Shown: positions 1-8,826 of the stretch, in pieces
Position numbering within the stretch: position 1 is the stretch's first letter
Layout of the letters: each line of letters opens with the position of its first letter
NCBI GenBank assembly: GCA_028694155.1
Contig: JAQUTY010000003.1
Location: 130,178-194,177 of the forward strand
DNA: 64,000 nt
Source: Eubacteriales bacterium
GTDB lineage: Bacteria; Bacillota; Clostridia; Christensenellales; CAG-138
Direction: 5' to 3'
Made by a program: the position numbers and the translations under genes
The notes under the pieces: generated by a model
The model's database searches: none
The model's input: only the letters and a program-made list of their open reading frames with translations
Told to the model about the DNA's origin: nothing

Positions 1-430
1 TCGCTGTAGCATTCGCCGACAAATTCATGTCTGCCTTATCCGTCTTGTCCTTATCGGCGCGCAGTACAGGTTTAAGCGGGCCAATCTGTGTACAGGCATA
101 CAGCTTGCGTCCCGAGTGGACAAGTATAATATCCACCCATGATGCGCCTGTGGCTTCTTTGCCGTAATTCCTGTTAAGCCGCGCAAACTTAATCTGATTG
201 ATTCGCTTTTCATAATTCGGAGTTTCTTCAAGACCAAAGGTTGCGCCAACATGCCAGCCTAAACGCTTTTCGGGATAGCCTGCGCCGTCCCGTATGATGT
301 TTTTGCAGACCGGACTTCTGTACTCGGATATTTGAGTTGGGTCGGTCGAAAAGTCCACGCCTAGAAAGTTGGCGTAGGACTTCGCATATAGCCTTAATTC
401 CCCGGTTTTGCTTTGAGGGGTGTATCTCAT
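1..430 (-). CDS. Phage tail/hub-like structural protein, N-terminal part
   Basis: Reading the minus strand from ATG at 430 gives 143 residues that run off the left edge. A GGAGG site lies six bases before the ATG, and the start overlaps the previous stop as ATGA, so translation is probably coupled. Residues about 37-59 (SPVCKNIIRDGAGYPEKRLGW) resemble the N-terminus of podovirus tail-hub or DNA-stabilisation proteins of the P22 gp10 type, which seal the portal after packaging. That assignment rests on motif feel and position after the capsid gene; the C-terminal part is needed to confirm it. Confidence 0.6.
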   Translation of the reverse strand, partial: MRYTPQSKTGELRLYAKSYANFLGVDFSTDPTQISEYRSPVCKNIIRDGAGYPEKRLGWHVGATFGLEETPNYEKRINQIKFARLNRNYGKEATGASWVDIILVHSGRKLYACTQIGPLKPVLRADKDKTDKADMNLSANATA

Positions 431-810
431 TGTGCGCCTCCATAAATATCTGTAATGGGCTCTTCTGTGAACCGTGTGGCCGAATTAAGCGCGTTTACGT
501 ATCTTGCTGTACATTCGGCGGCGTTATAATTATCCATTGCCTCTGTAAAGAATCTAGCCGCCAAGCCGTATGGTAAAGCGCCTCGAAGTATTTCATCCGA
601 GTACGCGATAGTTTCGTCGAGCGAGGTAAGATACGGCGCGGAATCCAGCTGCGCCTCGCCTTTCGCAAAGCGTATGGAATTTTCGACGGGCAGCGCCTCC
701 TGCATAAGCAAATTCAAAAAGGGTATGGAAAAATCCTTACTATCCATGTCCTCGTTATTACGCTCATATAGTAGCGCGCTCGCCATGATGTAAATGTCTT
801 GCCCTGTCAT
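427..810 (-). CDS. Probable head-completion or connector protein
   Basis: A 127-residue soluble, mostly helical protein directly downstream of the capsid gene and coupled by ATGA to the hub-like gene. A strong AGGAGG precedes the ATG. I recognise no domain. Size and place (capsid, then this, then hub) fit the small adaptor that joins portal to tail in short-tailed phages. It has no signal peptide or membrane segment. Confidence 0.6.
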   Translation of the reverse strand: MTGQDIYIMASALLYERNNEDMDSKDFSIPFLNLLMQEALPVENSIRFAKGEAQLDSAPYLTSLDETIAYSDEILRGALPYGLAARFFTEAMDNYNAAECTARYVNALNSATRFTEEPITDIYGGAQ

Positions 811-834
811 ATCTTCCTCCTATAAGAAATAAGT

Positions 835-858
835 GAGGAAGGACTTGCGTCCTTCCTC
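835..858 (-). terminator. Perfect 10-bp hairpin after the capsid gene
   Basis: GAGGAAGGAC and its exact complement flank a 4-base TTGC loop, between the capsid stop (871) and the next gene (810). The T-run after it on the minus strand is poor (ACTTATTT). It may be a weak terminator or attenuator that keeps capsid mRNA in excess, or a processing site, rather than a full stop. Confidence 0.6.
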
Positions 859-870
859 TCAGAATTGGTC

Positions 871-1935
871 CTAGCTAGCTGCGACGTCCTGTGTGACCAC
901 ATCAGACGAGAAGTAACCCGCGCCGCGCTCGGCGACGACTTTAACGGTCTTGCCCGCAACGCCAGAGGGAGTAGCGCCCGCCGTAATCTTTACGGCCGTC
1001 GTGCTGTACCTCGGGTCCGTTCCGTCAAGGGTATAATACGCGGCGGTGTTATTCGTGCCGAGCGCTATAGCGCCGGTGCTTGCGTTAACTGTCGGGTTAG
1101 CGCTCTTGTTCGCGGCGGCGATACAAGCGTAAACGCCTGACGCAATTTCGCCAAGAACAAAAGCATCGTATATCCAACGGCCTTCTATGAGGTGGCCAGA
1201 GATGCCGGGCGGGTTCTGGTGAACCTGGGTCTCGGCTAGCTTCTTCGGCCCTAAAAGTGACTCTTTCTGGGCGCAGAGGAAGTATACGTTCGCGGGCATG
1301 TAGCTCTCGGGGACGGCGACAATATGCAGAGTGCTAAACGTTCCGACTTCGCCCTTGAACAGAATCTTGTTCACGATTCCGTCGCAGCCAGTCCACTCTG
1401 ACGCCGTCTTAAGGAACTTAACGTACTTGTGCGGAATCCAAACGCAGCGGGAGTCGGCGGGGACGAGGTTGTCCGCAAAGTAAACCTCGGCGTCGAGCAA
1501 CGCGCCCACAATTGTAGCGGCAGTAGGCGCGCTGGCCATAGTCGCAATCTTGCCCGCGTGCATAGCCCACAGGCTAAGACGGTACTTGTCCATGGCGGGT
1601 GTGACGCGCTCGCGAATCTGCTTGCGCAAGTAGACAGCGGCATTCTTCATCATGTCCTGCTCGGAATTGTCACCCTTGTCGATGGCCTTGGTAAAGGACT
1701 TGTCCTGAGTCATAGTGAGTTCCTGCAGCGTGTCCTGCACGTCTGTAGGGGTACCGTAGCGAGATGTCCCGCTACGGGAGTAGTCGTTGAGTTCATCGGT
1801 AACCGTGGTCATGATTTTAATGCTCTTTACGCCAATAAAGTCGTACTTCGCACCGCAAAGGCCCTCGGTAAAGGAGTCTGCGGTAAATGCGTCGAGCATC
1901 TTCTTCGCAAACTTATCATGTAGGTTAATAGCCAT
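871..1935 (-). CDS. Major capsid protein with C-terminal Ig/CHB_HEX-like domain
   Basis: This 354-residue protein follows the scaffold gene and forms the capsid shell. The first ~270 residues resemble the N4-gp56/P22-like capsid group used by many Firmicutes podoviruses. The last ~75 residues contain an alternating beta pattern with YYTLDGTDPRY, the hallmark of the chitobiase/hexosaminidase C-terminal Ig-like fold. Such Ig-like domains on capsids are exposed and may bind mucin or cell-surface glycans; that role here is inferred. An AGAAAGGA site precedes the ATG. Confidence 0.85.
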   Translation of the reverse strand: MAINLHDKFAKKMLDAFTADSFTEGLCGAKYDFIGVKSIKIMTTVTDELNDYSRSGTSRYGTPTDVQDTLQELTMTQDKSFTKAIDKGDNSEQDMMKNAAVYLRKQIRERVTPAMDKYRLSLWAMHAGKIATMASAPTAATIVGALLDAEVYFADNLVPADSRCVWIPHKYVKFLKTASEWTGCDGIVNKILFKGEVGTFSTLHIVAVPESYMPANVYFLCAQKESLLGPKKLAETQVHQNPPGISGHLIEGRWIYDAFVLGEIASGVYACIAAANKSANPTVNASTGAIALGTNNTAAYYTLDGTDPRYSTTAVKITAGATPSGVAGKTVKVVAERGAGYFSSDVVTQDVAAS

Positions 1936-1949
1936 AAATTTTGTCCTTT

Positions 1950-2735
1950 CTAAATTACAAAGTTTGTGAGGAATGCGTTATACGGTGCATCGGCGTTCGT
2001 TGACTTGGAACTGCCGATTGCCACCTCCGCATTCTTCTTGTTCTGTTCTTCTGCGGTCTTTTCTTTTTCAAGCTCCGCTATCTTAGCCCGCGCCTGGGCG
2101 AGTTCGTATGAGCGCATTGCTAAAACGGGCGTTTCGCCTGCTGCCACCCGCTCTTGAACTACCGGAGGCAGCTGAGCGAGGTCTGAATAACCAGGGTATT
2201 CGTTGGCAAACGCCTCCCATTCCGCCTGCTTAGCGGAGGTCTGCTGCTGCTCAATCTTCACTGCTTTCTCGGCGGCGCGCCTCTCAGCCAATTCGTCAAT
2301 CAGCTCATCGGCTGCGTCCGGATTTTCCTTCAGCAGGGTCTGCTTCTCGCTCCTAACAAGAGCATCGCGCTGATGCTTGGCGGCGAATTGCACGTACTCC
2401 TCGCGGGTCATCCCGTTTTGCGCTGCAAAAGCGTCTAAGACCTTGAAAGCGTCACTATCTCGCAGCGAGTCGCGCTCAGTGCGCACCTTGTCATAGTTTA
2501 GTCCCTTCTCAAGTAGGTCTTTAGCCTCGGGTGAATACGGGTCTATTTCTCTCTCCTCTTTGTTGTATTTAACTTTGAGGGTCTGCGCAGGCTTTTCTTC
2601 GAGTGCTTCTTTCTCATTCTGTTCCTGCTCGGCGGCGCCCGTGTCTTCCTCGGTATCGGTGGCATCCTCTACGTCAGACAACCATTCGTCGTCAGTACTG
2701 ATTGTGTCAGCAAGATTGGCATATTCTTCTGGCAT
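1950..2735 (-). CDS. Capsid scaffold protein
   Basis: A 261-residue, highly charged protein between portal and capsid genes. The N-terminus is strongly acidic (residues 10-45), the middle and C-terminal half are rich in E/K/A/Q with a long coiled-coil stretch (about 140-240), and there are almost no cysteines. This composition and place are typical of phage scaffolds, which guide capsid assembly and leave before DNA packaging. Sequence identity to a named family is not claimed. Confidence 0.8.
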   Translation of the reverse strand: MPEEYANLADTISTDDEWLSDVEDATDTEEDTGAAEQEQNEKEALEEKPAQTLKVKYNKEEREIDPYSPEAKDLLEKGLNYDKVRTERDSLRDSDAFKVLDAFAAQNGMTREEYVQFAAKHQRDALVRSEKQTLLKENPDAADELIDELAERRAAEKAVKIEQQQTSAKQAEWEAFANEYPGYSDLAQLPPVVQERVAAGETPVLAMRSYELAQARAKIAELEKEKTAEEQNKKNAEVAIGSSKSTNADAPYNAFLTNFVI

Positions 2736-2802
2736 ATCTGGGGTCCTTTCTGCGGCATGGCGGCCGCTCGGTTTTTATTAAAAAAGCGCGGTTCGTGCTC
2801 TT

Positions 2803-4446
2803 TTATCTTGGTGTAATCGTCTGTGCGTATGTTTCGGGCGCGCCGACGAGCGAGTCTTGGTACATCGCGCTTGTGCGCGGCGTCGTCGAATCTAGCGATT
2901 GCGGCGGCTGAGACTGTTGCATCGCTTGCTCAAGAGCCGCGATAATTTCGGGTTTGCTCGGCACGTACTTGTCGGGAATGCCCTTGAGGTATAGCGTCGG
3001 GTCTGGGATGAGCCCTAGCGAATACAAATTGTCCATTGTCCGCATCTGCGTTATCTCGGAATAATAGGCTCCTGCACCTATATCAATCTTCAGCTGCATG
3101 TTTACCTGCTCAAGCGCCGAAAAGTCAAAGGTCTGCGCGGCACCCGTTAGGCCGTTGAAACTCGCTGCCGTGCCATTGGCCGCCTCGCCCAAATCAACCT
3201 CTCGTACGCCATAGTACGCGCGCATCATGTCGAGAATCCCTCGCACGTATTGCTCTACGAAGTCATAAAAAGTTAGGCGCTGAAGCTCAAGCGGCACTGC
3301 GCTTGCTTGCTGAACGGCGATAATCGCCGATGTATTATCCGGCTTTACATTACCGAGCGCCGCGTCTGACGCGCCCATAAAGTCGCGAGTCATAGAAACG
3401 CACCTGTCGATAATGTCGGTAATTTGTCCCGATACGTCCGCGCCCCTAAAGGCGTCGGCAAAAGCTCCGGTAACGTCGCCAGTCACGCCGATTGCCGAGC
3501 CGACTCGGTTATTCCAGCCGTCGGGAAAACGTGTCTTGTCGAACACGACCTTGGGAAAGGCATTGAGTTCAACGCTACGAACGGTCATGGCGAAGAGCTT
3601 ATTGACCGCAATCTGATTAGGAATTAACCCGGTCAAAGCGGCCTGTCCGTGGTAACTTGCCCGCACGCGCTCCCAGTTCATCCACGCTATTGGGTACAGT
3701 TTCAGCGTAGTATTCCACTCGCCACGCAAAACGACGTCTTTAGTGCACTCTTGTGCCCATATATATCCGTCCTTGCGCCAGAGCTTTATAAGCACCGTAC
3801 ACATGCTATCGCTGTCGCCAGACTCGCCTTGATTTTCGTCCGTGTCTCCTGCGATGCGCGAAATTATGTCCTCGCTTGCGTTGCGCTGTTCGGCCTCCTC
3901 GCGTACCTCGCGCACCATTCTGCGCCGTGCCAGAATGATAAACGGTTGGTCCTGGGCGGAAGTAATATACGGGTTGCCGAAGTGGCAGTTAATATTTGGG
4001 ATAAGCTCAAAGCGTATTCCGCCTTTAGCGGCCTGTCCCGTTTCCATATTCTGGTCCCACCACCAGTACATACACCCGTCACCGCATACGGCCGCGTCGC
4101 GAAGAGCGTGTCTGTTCTTAGCGCGCACTTGCGCGTTTTCTAAAACCTTCTCGACCTCGCTCTTGAGCAGCGCCGCATACTGAGCTATTGGGTCGTTCGC
4201 CGAATGCGAAGCCAGACTCACTCCTATATCGTCGGAAACGAGCATGGCAACAAAATATGCGACCACTCTATGCAAGAAGTTCAGAGTTGTCTTAGGTAAG
4301 TCGGGCGCGTCCAGCCCCTCCCATTGCTTGCCAATGAAAAAATTTTCGTTCTGTTTTACGGTGTCATACAGGTTTATACTGGCGTTATAGTCTTGCGCAC
4401 GCGAGTATTCCGCCCATATTTCTCGGGGGTCAAGCTTCATTTTCAT
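2803..4446 (-). CDS. Portal protein, large podovirus type
   Basis: A 547-residue protein between TerL and scaffold. The start region (WAEYSRAQDYNASINLYDTVKQNENFF), a conserved FIGKQWEG element near residue 37, and a long helical C-terminal half match portals that form the dodecameric DNA gate at one capsid vertex. It is longer than siphovirus HK97 portals and closer to P22-like ones. ATG at 4446 overlaps the upstream membrane-protein gene by 17 bases; ATG at 4440 is a possible alternative start. Confidence 0.87.
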   Translation of the reverse strand: MKMKLDPREIWAEYSRAQDYNASINLYDTVKQNENFFIGKQWEGLDAPDLPKTTLNFLHRVVAYFVAMLVSDDIGVSLASHSANDPIAQYAALLKSEVEKVLENAQVRAKNRHALRDAAVCGDGCMYWWWDQNMETGQAAKGGIRFELIPNINCHFGNPYITSAQDQPFIILARRRMVREVREEAEQRNASEDIISRIAGDTDENQGESGDSDSMCTVLIKLWRKDGYIWAQECTKDVVLRGEWNTTLKLYPIAWMNWERVRASYHGQAALTGLIPNQIAVNKLFAMTVRSVELNAFPKVVFDKTRFPDGWNNRVGSAIGVTGDVTGAFADAFRGADVSGQITDIIDRCVSMTRDFMGASDAALGNVKPDNTSAIIAVQQASAVPLELQRLTFYDFVEQYVRGILDMMRAYYGVREVDLGEAANGTAASFNGLTGAAQTFDFSALEQVNMQLKIDIGAGAYYSEITQMRTMDNLYSLGLIPDPTLYLKGIPDKYVPSKPEIIAALEQAMQQSQPPQSLDSTTPRTSAMYQDSLVGAPETYAQTITPR

Positions 4447-4672
4447 GCGTCTGATTCGCTCCTGTGTAGTTTAGTAAATTTGTCCACTGCCGTTGCCGCT
4501 CACTCTCGAGTTTGCGCGCGGTGGCTTCTTGCTCCAGCTCCTTCGCGTCTAAGAGCCTGCTTCCCTGCGCCTGAGGCCTCGCTAGTCGGAAAAGCAGCGC
4601 CGTAATCGCCACGCAGGTGCAACTCGCCAAGACCACCAAAGCGCAGGCCACCAGTGTAATCAATAGTTCCAT
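4430..4672 (-). CDS. Small membrane protein between TerL and portal
   Basis: An 80-residue protein with AAAGGAG before its ATG. Residues 3-30 form one hydrophobic transmembrane segment containing CTC; residues 40-68 are charged and likely helical. It is placed between TerL and portal, so it is translated with the late genes. It could be a small holin or spanin-like part, but in A the lysis region is expected elsewhere, so I leave the function open. Confidence 0.6.
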   Translation of the reverse strand: MELLITLVACALVVLASCTCVAITALLFRLARPQAQGSRLLDAKELEQEATARKLESERQRQWTNLLNYTGANQTHENEA

Positions 4673-4683
4673 AAGTATCTCCT

Positions 4684-6000
4684 TTAATGTCCGTAGTTAA
4701 GAAATGCGTCAACTTGGTCATCGTACTCAGGCGGGTCAAACTCATCGTGCGGCTGAATAACCCGCGCGAGATAAGGCCGGCCGTCGAGTAGGTACCGCAC
4801 CGCGTCGGGCGCGTGTGTTATATCATGCGGTTGCGTAGCGCAGTCGCATGGATTCTTCTCGTCGTGCTGCAGTAGTGGAAGACACCTGATAAGCTCTCGG
4901 CAAGTGCTGAATATTTTCAGTTTCGGGCCCGAGCCTAAAGGCTTAATCCACTCCTTTAAGTTCATCCAGCTGTCAGCGCGCGAGTTGCGTACGCGCGTCA
5001 GCGGTAGTCCGTTCTGCGCGAACGTCTCCGCTTGCGCTACGCCAGAGTCGCGTGACCGGCCCCATAAATCGGCCGGCGCGTAAGTGCAAATTGCGAGTTC
5101 ATTTGATAAATCCACAATCTTCCTTGCTGCGTCAGATACGACCACGTTTGGCGCGCAATGCTCGCGGAATATATAGCCATTCCCTGACTCGTCGAATGCG
5201 GCCCAATAGCAGGCGAGCATGTCGAGGCCGTAGTCGATTCCGCGATACACATTCCAGTGACCCGGAATAACAAAGGGTTCTACGACGTGAATCATGCGGC
5301 GGAATTCCGGAAAAAACTGGCCCGCATATACATCCCAATCGCCATATAAATGCGCCCTCCGCATATCTTCGGGTAAATTTTCTAGCGCCTCAACGTAGTC
5401 CGGATTGCGCGACATAAGGACGTAATTATCAAAAACGCGCGCCGGAATAAACGCATAATTTTCAGCGCGCTCCTTATTCATGTACTGTCGGTCAATGAAT
5501 AACCGCTTAACCCACGCATGACCAACGCCACCGGGGTTACACGTGTAGTACATACGCGGATTGAAATCCGTTCGTATGTTGCGCAGGCATGTTGTGAAAA
5601 ATCTCATTTGTTCTTCGGTAAAATGCGTCGCTTCTTCCATGCCGATTACATCGTACTCATGCCCTTGGTAACGGTTAATGTCCTTTTCGGCCTCGCAGTA
5701 GCCTAGTTTAATCATGCTGCCGTTAGGAAAGTTGAATTCCATATTCGTTGAATTGTATCGCGCGATATTACCAATCGACGAAATAAGTGGCAGCACGTGA
5801 TTTTGTCTAAGCTCGCCGAGCGTTCGGCGGAGCAGCAGGAGGCGCAAGCCGGGATATTTTAGCGCAAGGAGGATAAACTTTGTACGCATCGCCCATGACT
5901 TTCCGCCCCCGCGCGCTCCGCCGTAGCATATATGCCGCGCCCGGGCTTTGAAGAATTCAAGCTGTCTAGGATTTGGCTGAAAGCCTAAGGAAATCCTCAT
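4684..6000 (-). CDS. terL: Terminase large subunit
   Basis: A 438-residue packaging motor. Walker A is GGARGGGKS (27-35), Walker B is YDVIGMEEA (about 116-124), the coupling motif TCNPGG lies at 153-158, and the RNase H-like nuclease begins at GIDYGLD (254-260), whose Asp is a metal ligand. It cuts concatemeric DNA and drives it through the portal using ATP. Its ATG overlaps the TerS stop (ATGA). All key residues are present, so it looks functional. Confidence 0.96.
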   Translation of the reverse strand: MRISLGFQPNPRQLEFFKARARHICYGGARGGGKSWAMRTKFILLALKYPGLRLLLLRRTLGELRQNHVLPLISSIGNIARYNSTNMEFNFPNGSMIKLGYCEAEKDINRYQGHEYDVIGMEEATHFTEEQMRFFTTCLRNIRTDFNPRMYYTCNPGGVGHAWVKRLFIDRQYMNKERAENYAFIPARVFDNYVLMSRNPDYVEALENLPEDMRRAHLYGDWDVYAGQFFPEFRRMIHVVEPFVIPGHWNVYRGIDYGLDMLACYWAAFDESGNGYIFREHCAPNVVVSDAARKIVDLSNELAICTYAPADLWGRSRDSGVAQAETFAQNGLPLTRVRNSRADSWMNLKEWIKPLGSGPKLKIFSTCRELIRCLPLLQHDEKNPCDCATQPHDITHAPDAVRYLLDGRPYLARVIQPHDEFDPPEYDDQVDAFLNYGH

Positions 6001-6395
6001 CCCGATATTTCGTCTTCCGTAGTCTTGGCTGGCAGACTGTCAAACCCAAAGGTAAACCCGCCTGAATGCTCAACCGCTTTTTCATCGCGCGGTTTTTCGC
6101 CCACGAGGTCGCGTAAGAATGTGGCGCATTCTAGGTCGCCAGATATTCCCTTTAGCACTATTCCGGCAAGAATGGCAAGCTGGTTATCCGCATCGTCGGT
6201 TAAGGCGCCGAGCCGCTGCAAATTAGACAGGCCCTTCTTCGATTTAACCGAGGCCGCCAACAAAGCGTCGGCTTGCTCGCGCATGAGCTTCTTTCTCTTG
6301 CGGGCTTCGACCGCCGCCGCTGCGCCCATGCGCGCAATGCGCTTCCGCTCGTCTTCAGGTAGCGTATTAAACGGCCGTAAATGTTCTTTACTCAT
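5997..6395 (-). CDS. terS: Probable terminase small subunit
   Basis: 132 residues starting at MSKEHLRPF; AGAAAGGA lies about nine bases before this ATG, which makes it a better start than an upstream ATG in frame. The N-terminal half is basic (RKRKK near residue 27) and helical, suiting DNA binding at the packaging site. It overlaps TerL by four bases. The assignment rests mainly on position and size. Confidence 0.75.
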   Translation of the reverse strand: MSKEHLRPFNTLPEDERKRIARMGAAAAVEARKRKKLMREQADALLAASVKSKKGLSNLQRLGALTDDADNQLAILAGIVLKGISGDLECATFLRDLVGEKPRDEKAVEHSGGFTFGFDSLPAKTTEDEISG

Positions 6396-6479
6396 CTGCA
6401 TCCATCCTTTCTCATTTGCCATAATATCGTGTGCACAGGTATTGAGAGGTATCGAGTTAATCGCCGCAGAAAAACGGGT

Positions 6480-6501
6480 TTGCGACAAAATTGCGACAAA
6501 A
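6480..6501 (-). promoter_or_regulatory. 11-bp perfect tandem repeat, candidate late-gene control site
   Basis: TTGCGACAAAA occurs twice, end to end (period 11 bp, about one helical turn), between the DUF1492 stop and the TerS start. Tandem sites one turn apart are typical of a DNA-binding regulator. The gene just upstream encodes an HTH protein of the late-activator type, which makes it the obvious candidate binder. A role in packaging-site recognition by TerS is the alternative. Confidence 0.5.
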
Positions 6502-6532
6502 ACATGACCCTAGATAAGATAATTGAGCCGGT

Positions 6533-6928
6533 TTAGTACCAGCTCAATTTTTTTAGGGCCGCCTTATGCAAATAGTAGGGATGCTTCTCACTAAAGTGAA
6601 GCCTTTTGGCAATCTGCCGCCAGCTTAGCCCTTGAATATACCTTAGCTCCAAGACATCTCTCTCCGGACCGTGCAATCGGTCAATCGCTCTCTCAATTTC
6701 TTGCCTCTTTCGCTCGGCGGCGATTACTGCTTCTGTCAAAGCCTTGTCGAGCTCATCGAGGTCGGCCACGTACCTACTCAGCTTATCACGCTCCCCGCTT
6801 TTTGCCGTAGCAAAAGAAAGCTGCTGCGTAACACTTGTCGCTCGCTCAAATAGCGCTTCTTTTCGCGCCTCAAAATCACGCTGCTTATCGCAGAGCCGCC
6901 GATAGTCTCTTAAATCTTCAATTCCCAT
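6533..6928 (-). CDS. DUF1492-like / sigma region 4-like late regulator
   Basis: 131 residues: a helical coiled N-terminal half and a C-terminal HTH (about 92-128) with the pattern PERDVLELRYIQGLSWRQIA, as in sigma-70 region 4. It lies last in the early operon, immediately before the packaging genes, the place of ArpU/RinA/LmaD-type activators that switch on late genes. Direct target binding is an inference. It overlaps the SNF2 gene by 11 bases. Confidence 0.8.
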   Translation of the reverse strand: MGIEDLRDYRRLCDKQRDFEARKEALFERATSVTQQLSFATAKSGERDKLSRYVADLDELDKALTEAVIAAERKRQEIERAIDRLHGPERDVLELRYIQGLSWRQIAKRLHFSEKHPYYLHKAALKKLSWY

Positions 6929-8276
6929 AAAGCTCCTCCTGTGCCTTAATCGCCTGCAGCAAATCCTCTAACGACCTGCTTCGCTCATCAAGCAGACATG
7001 CCGCTCTCGCGTCAAAGGTTCCTGCGGCCAAAATCCTGTGCACCAGTACTGGATATTTTTGGTTAAGTCTTCGCAAGCGTGCGTTCGCCTGCTCGTATAA
7101 TTCCAAGCTGCAAGTCCAGCCAAGCCAAATTATTATGTGCCCGCCATACTGCAGATTTAAGCCGTGCCCCGCGCTTGCAGGGTGCGCGAGAAGCATCTCA
7201 ATCTTTCCGTCGTTCCAGTCTTGAACTGCCCCCGGTTCTAGTACGTGCCTAGCTTTGGGATATTTTGCACGAAGCCGCTCGAGCTCGTGCTTATAGGTGT
7301 AGTACACCACTACCGATTGGCCATTTGCTTGTTCAATCAAGCTATCTAAGACCTCAAACTTCTCGTCATGGAAGAGGTGAACCTCGCCCGAGTCATCATA
7401 TACGGCCCCAGAAGACAATTGCAGCAGCTTATTTACTAGCACGCCCGCGTTAACCGCGTTTATCTCTCCGCCCCCGTGCTGAAGCATGCAGTCGCGCTCT
7501 AACCGCCTGTACTGAGACATGATACTTTCAGACAGCTCAAAGGTATGCGTAGTCACAACCTGCCCCGGTAGCTTAACATAATCTCCGATTTTCATACTCA
7601 CGCATACCGGCGCTATCCGCTCGTGTATTTCCGCGTCCGCGCCCGGTCTTAGCTTCCACGAAAAAATCGTCGAGGCGTTCCGCTGGTCTGGAACAAAATA
7701 CCTGTCTCGGTAACCCGTCAAAGTCGGGCCTAGCGACTTGCCTAAGTCTAGCAGATACATCTCCGGCCATAAGTCCAATAGCCCCGTCGACGTAGGCGTA
7801 CCTGTAAGGCCCACCACGCGGCTAACGCGCTTTCGTATTTTTTTCAAGGCTCTAAACCGCTGACTCGAAGCAGCCTTAAAACTTGACAGTTCATCCAGAA
7901 CCACCATGTCAAAGTTCCAACTACCTTTTAGCTCATTCACAAGCCAAACCACATTCTCGCGGTTAATTACGTACACGTCCGCGTCCTCTTGTAACGCTTG
8001 CCTGCGTTCTTGAGCCGTGCCGAGCAAAGTGGTCACACGAAGCCTCGAAAGATGGTCCCATTTCTTTTGCTCAGGACCCCAAACCTCTAGGGCCACCTTT
8101 TTGGGCGCAACGACCAGCGCACGGTTTACTTCGAAAAGGTCGTACTTGAGTTCTTCAATCGCGGTCAGGGTAGACACGGTTTTTCCCATGCCCATATCAA
8201 GGAAGAGCCCGGCCTCTTTATGCTCAATGATGAAGTTCTTGGCAAACGTCTGATACGCAAAGGGTTTATACAGCAC
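6918..8276 (-). CDS. SNF2-family DEAD/DEAH helicase
   Basis: 452 residues with the two RecA-like domains of phage SNF2-type ATPases: Walker A DMGMGKT (residues 27-33), DEAH-like box DELSSF, motif III GLTGTP, and C-terminal motifs HPASAGHGLNLQ and QANARLRR. Such proteins accompany VRR-NUC and VapE in Firmicutes prophages and are thought to remodel DNA during replication or recombination. A diverged homologue with the same neighbours is in prophage B. Confidence 0.92.
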   Translation of the reverse strand: MLYKPFAYQTFAKNFIIEHKEAGLFLDMGMGKTVSTLTAIEELKYDLFEVNRALVVAPKKVALEVWGPEQKKWDHLSRLRVTTLLGTAQERRQALQEDADVYVINRENVVWLVNELKGSWNFDMVVLDELSSFKAASSQRFRALKKIRKRVSRVVGLTGTPTSTGLLDLWPEMYLLDLGKSLGPTLTGYRDRYFVPDQRNASTIFSWKLRPGADAEIHERIAPVCVSMKIGDYVKLPGQVVTTHTFELSESIMSQYRRLERDCMLQHGGGEINAVNAGVLVNKLLQLSSGAVYDDSGEVHLFHDEKFEVLDSLIEQANGQSVVVYYTYKHELERLRAKYPKARHVLEPGAVQDWNDGKIEMLLAHPASAGHGLNLQYGGHIIIWLGWTCSLELYEQANARLRRLNQKYPVLVHRILAAGTFDARAACLLDERSRSLEDLLQAIKAQEELYGN

Positions 8277-8547
8277 GGTCGAGATACCTCCTAAGCGCTT
8301 CCTCGCTATCTATCACGTGCACGGTGCCGCCGTGCGTAGTTATTTGGGCGAGTACAGCCTGCTGTCTCTTTGACAGGCCGTTTATTCGGCCCGGGCTCTT
8401 AAGCTCTACGAATTCTACCACTCCCGGACTCCAGATAACAATCCTGTCAGGCACGCCCGTACACCCAGGACTCGTCCACTTGTATGTTAGCGCGCCGCGC
8501 TTTTTAATCTCTCTTACAAATTTCTTTTCAAATTCACTTTCTCGCAT
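8266..8547 (-). CDS. VRR-NUC domain nuclease
   Basis: 93 residues from MRESEFEKK; GGAGGT lies six bases before this ATG, making it preferable to longer in-frame starts. Catalytic pattern of the PD-(D/E)XK VRR-NUC fold: GVPDRIV (Asp) and VEFVELKSPG (Glu-X-Lys), with QQAVLAQ later. The family includes stand-alone phage nucleases acting on branched DNA. Its gene overlaps the helicase by 11 bases, suggesting a nuclease-helicase pair. Confidence 0.9.
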   Translation of the reverse strand: MRESEFEKKFVREIKKRGALTYKWTSPGCTGVPDRIVIWSPGVVEFVELKSPGRINGLSKRQQAVLAQITTHGGTVHVIDSEEALRRYLDRAV

Positions 8548-8826
8548 ATTCACCTCCATTATGCGTGTCGTCAGCAGTGTCAGCAGTTTTTTGCAAGTTC
8601 TAAATATATACATAGCCCAAAGGGTTTCTAAGGGTACAAAAACCCTATAATACCCTTTACCGTACCTACTTCATATAGAACGCTGCTGACGTTGCTGACA
8701 ACTAGTCTAAAGGCTTATCACGTCTGCTCAAAAGCGTCAGCGGTGAGCCGCTGACAAGCCGCTGACACTGCTGACACGCTTGTCAGCAGTGTCAGCGGCT
8801 CAAAAAGCCAACTGCTGACGCATAAA
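8548..8826. repeat. Gene-free gap with GCTGAC repeats and a 20-bp perfect palindrome
   Basis: In an otherwise tightly packed operon this 279-bp gap has no convincing gene. The heptamer GCTGACA or its complement recurs at both flanks: near 8569-8585, 8683-8700, and densely at 8735-8817. The core is AGCCGCTGACACTGCTGACA (8757-8776), a CGCT loop, and its exact complement (8781-8800). Between the flanks lies AT-rich sequence with CCTATAATACCC (8644-8655). Repeats plus an AT-rich core suggest a phage origin or a protein-loading site; a terminator role is less likely because no T-run follows. Confidence 0.7.

Noticed and set aside
8735..8817. CRISPR-like short repeats
   Set aside because: Units are 7-20 bp, overlap, lie in both orientations and have no regular unique spacers.
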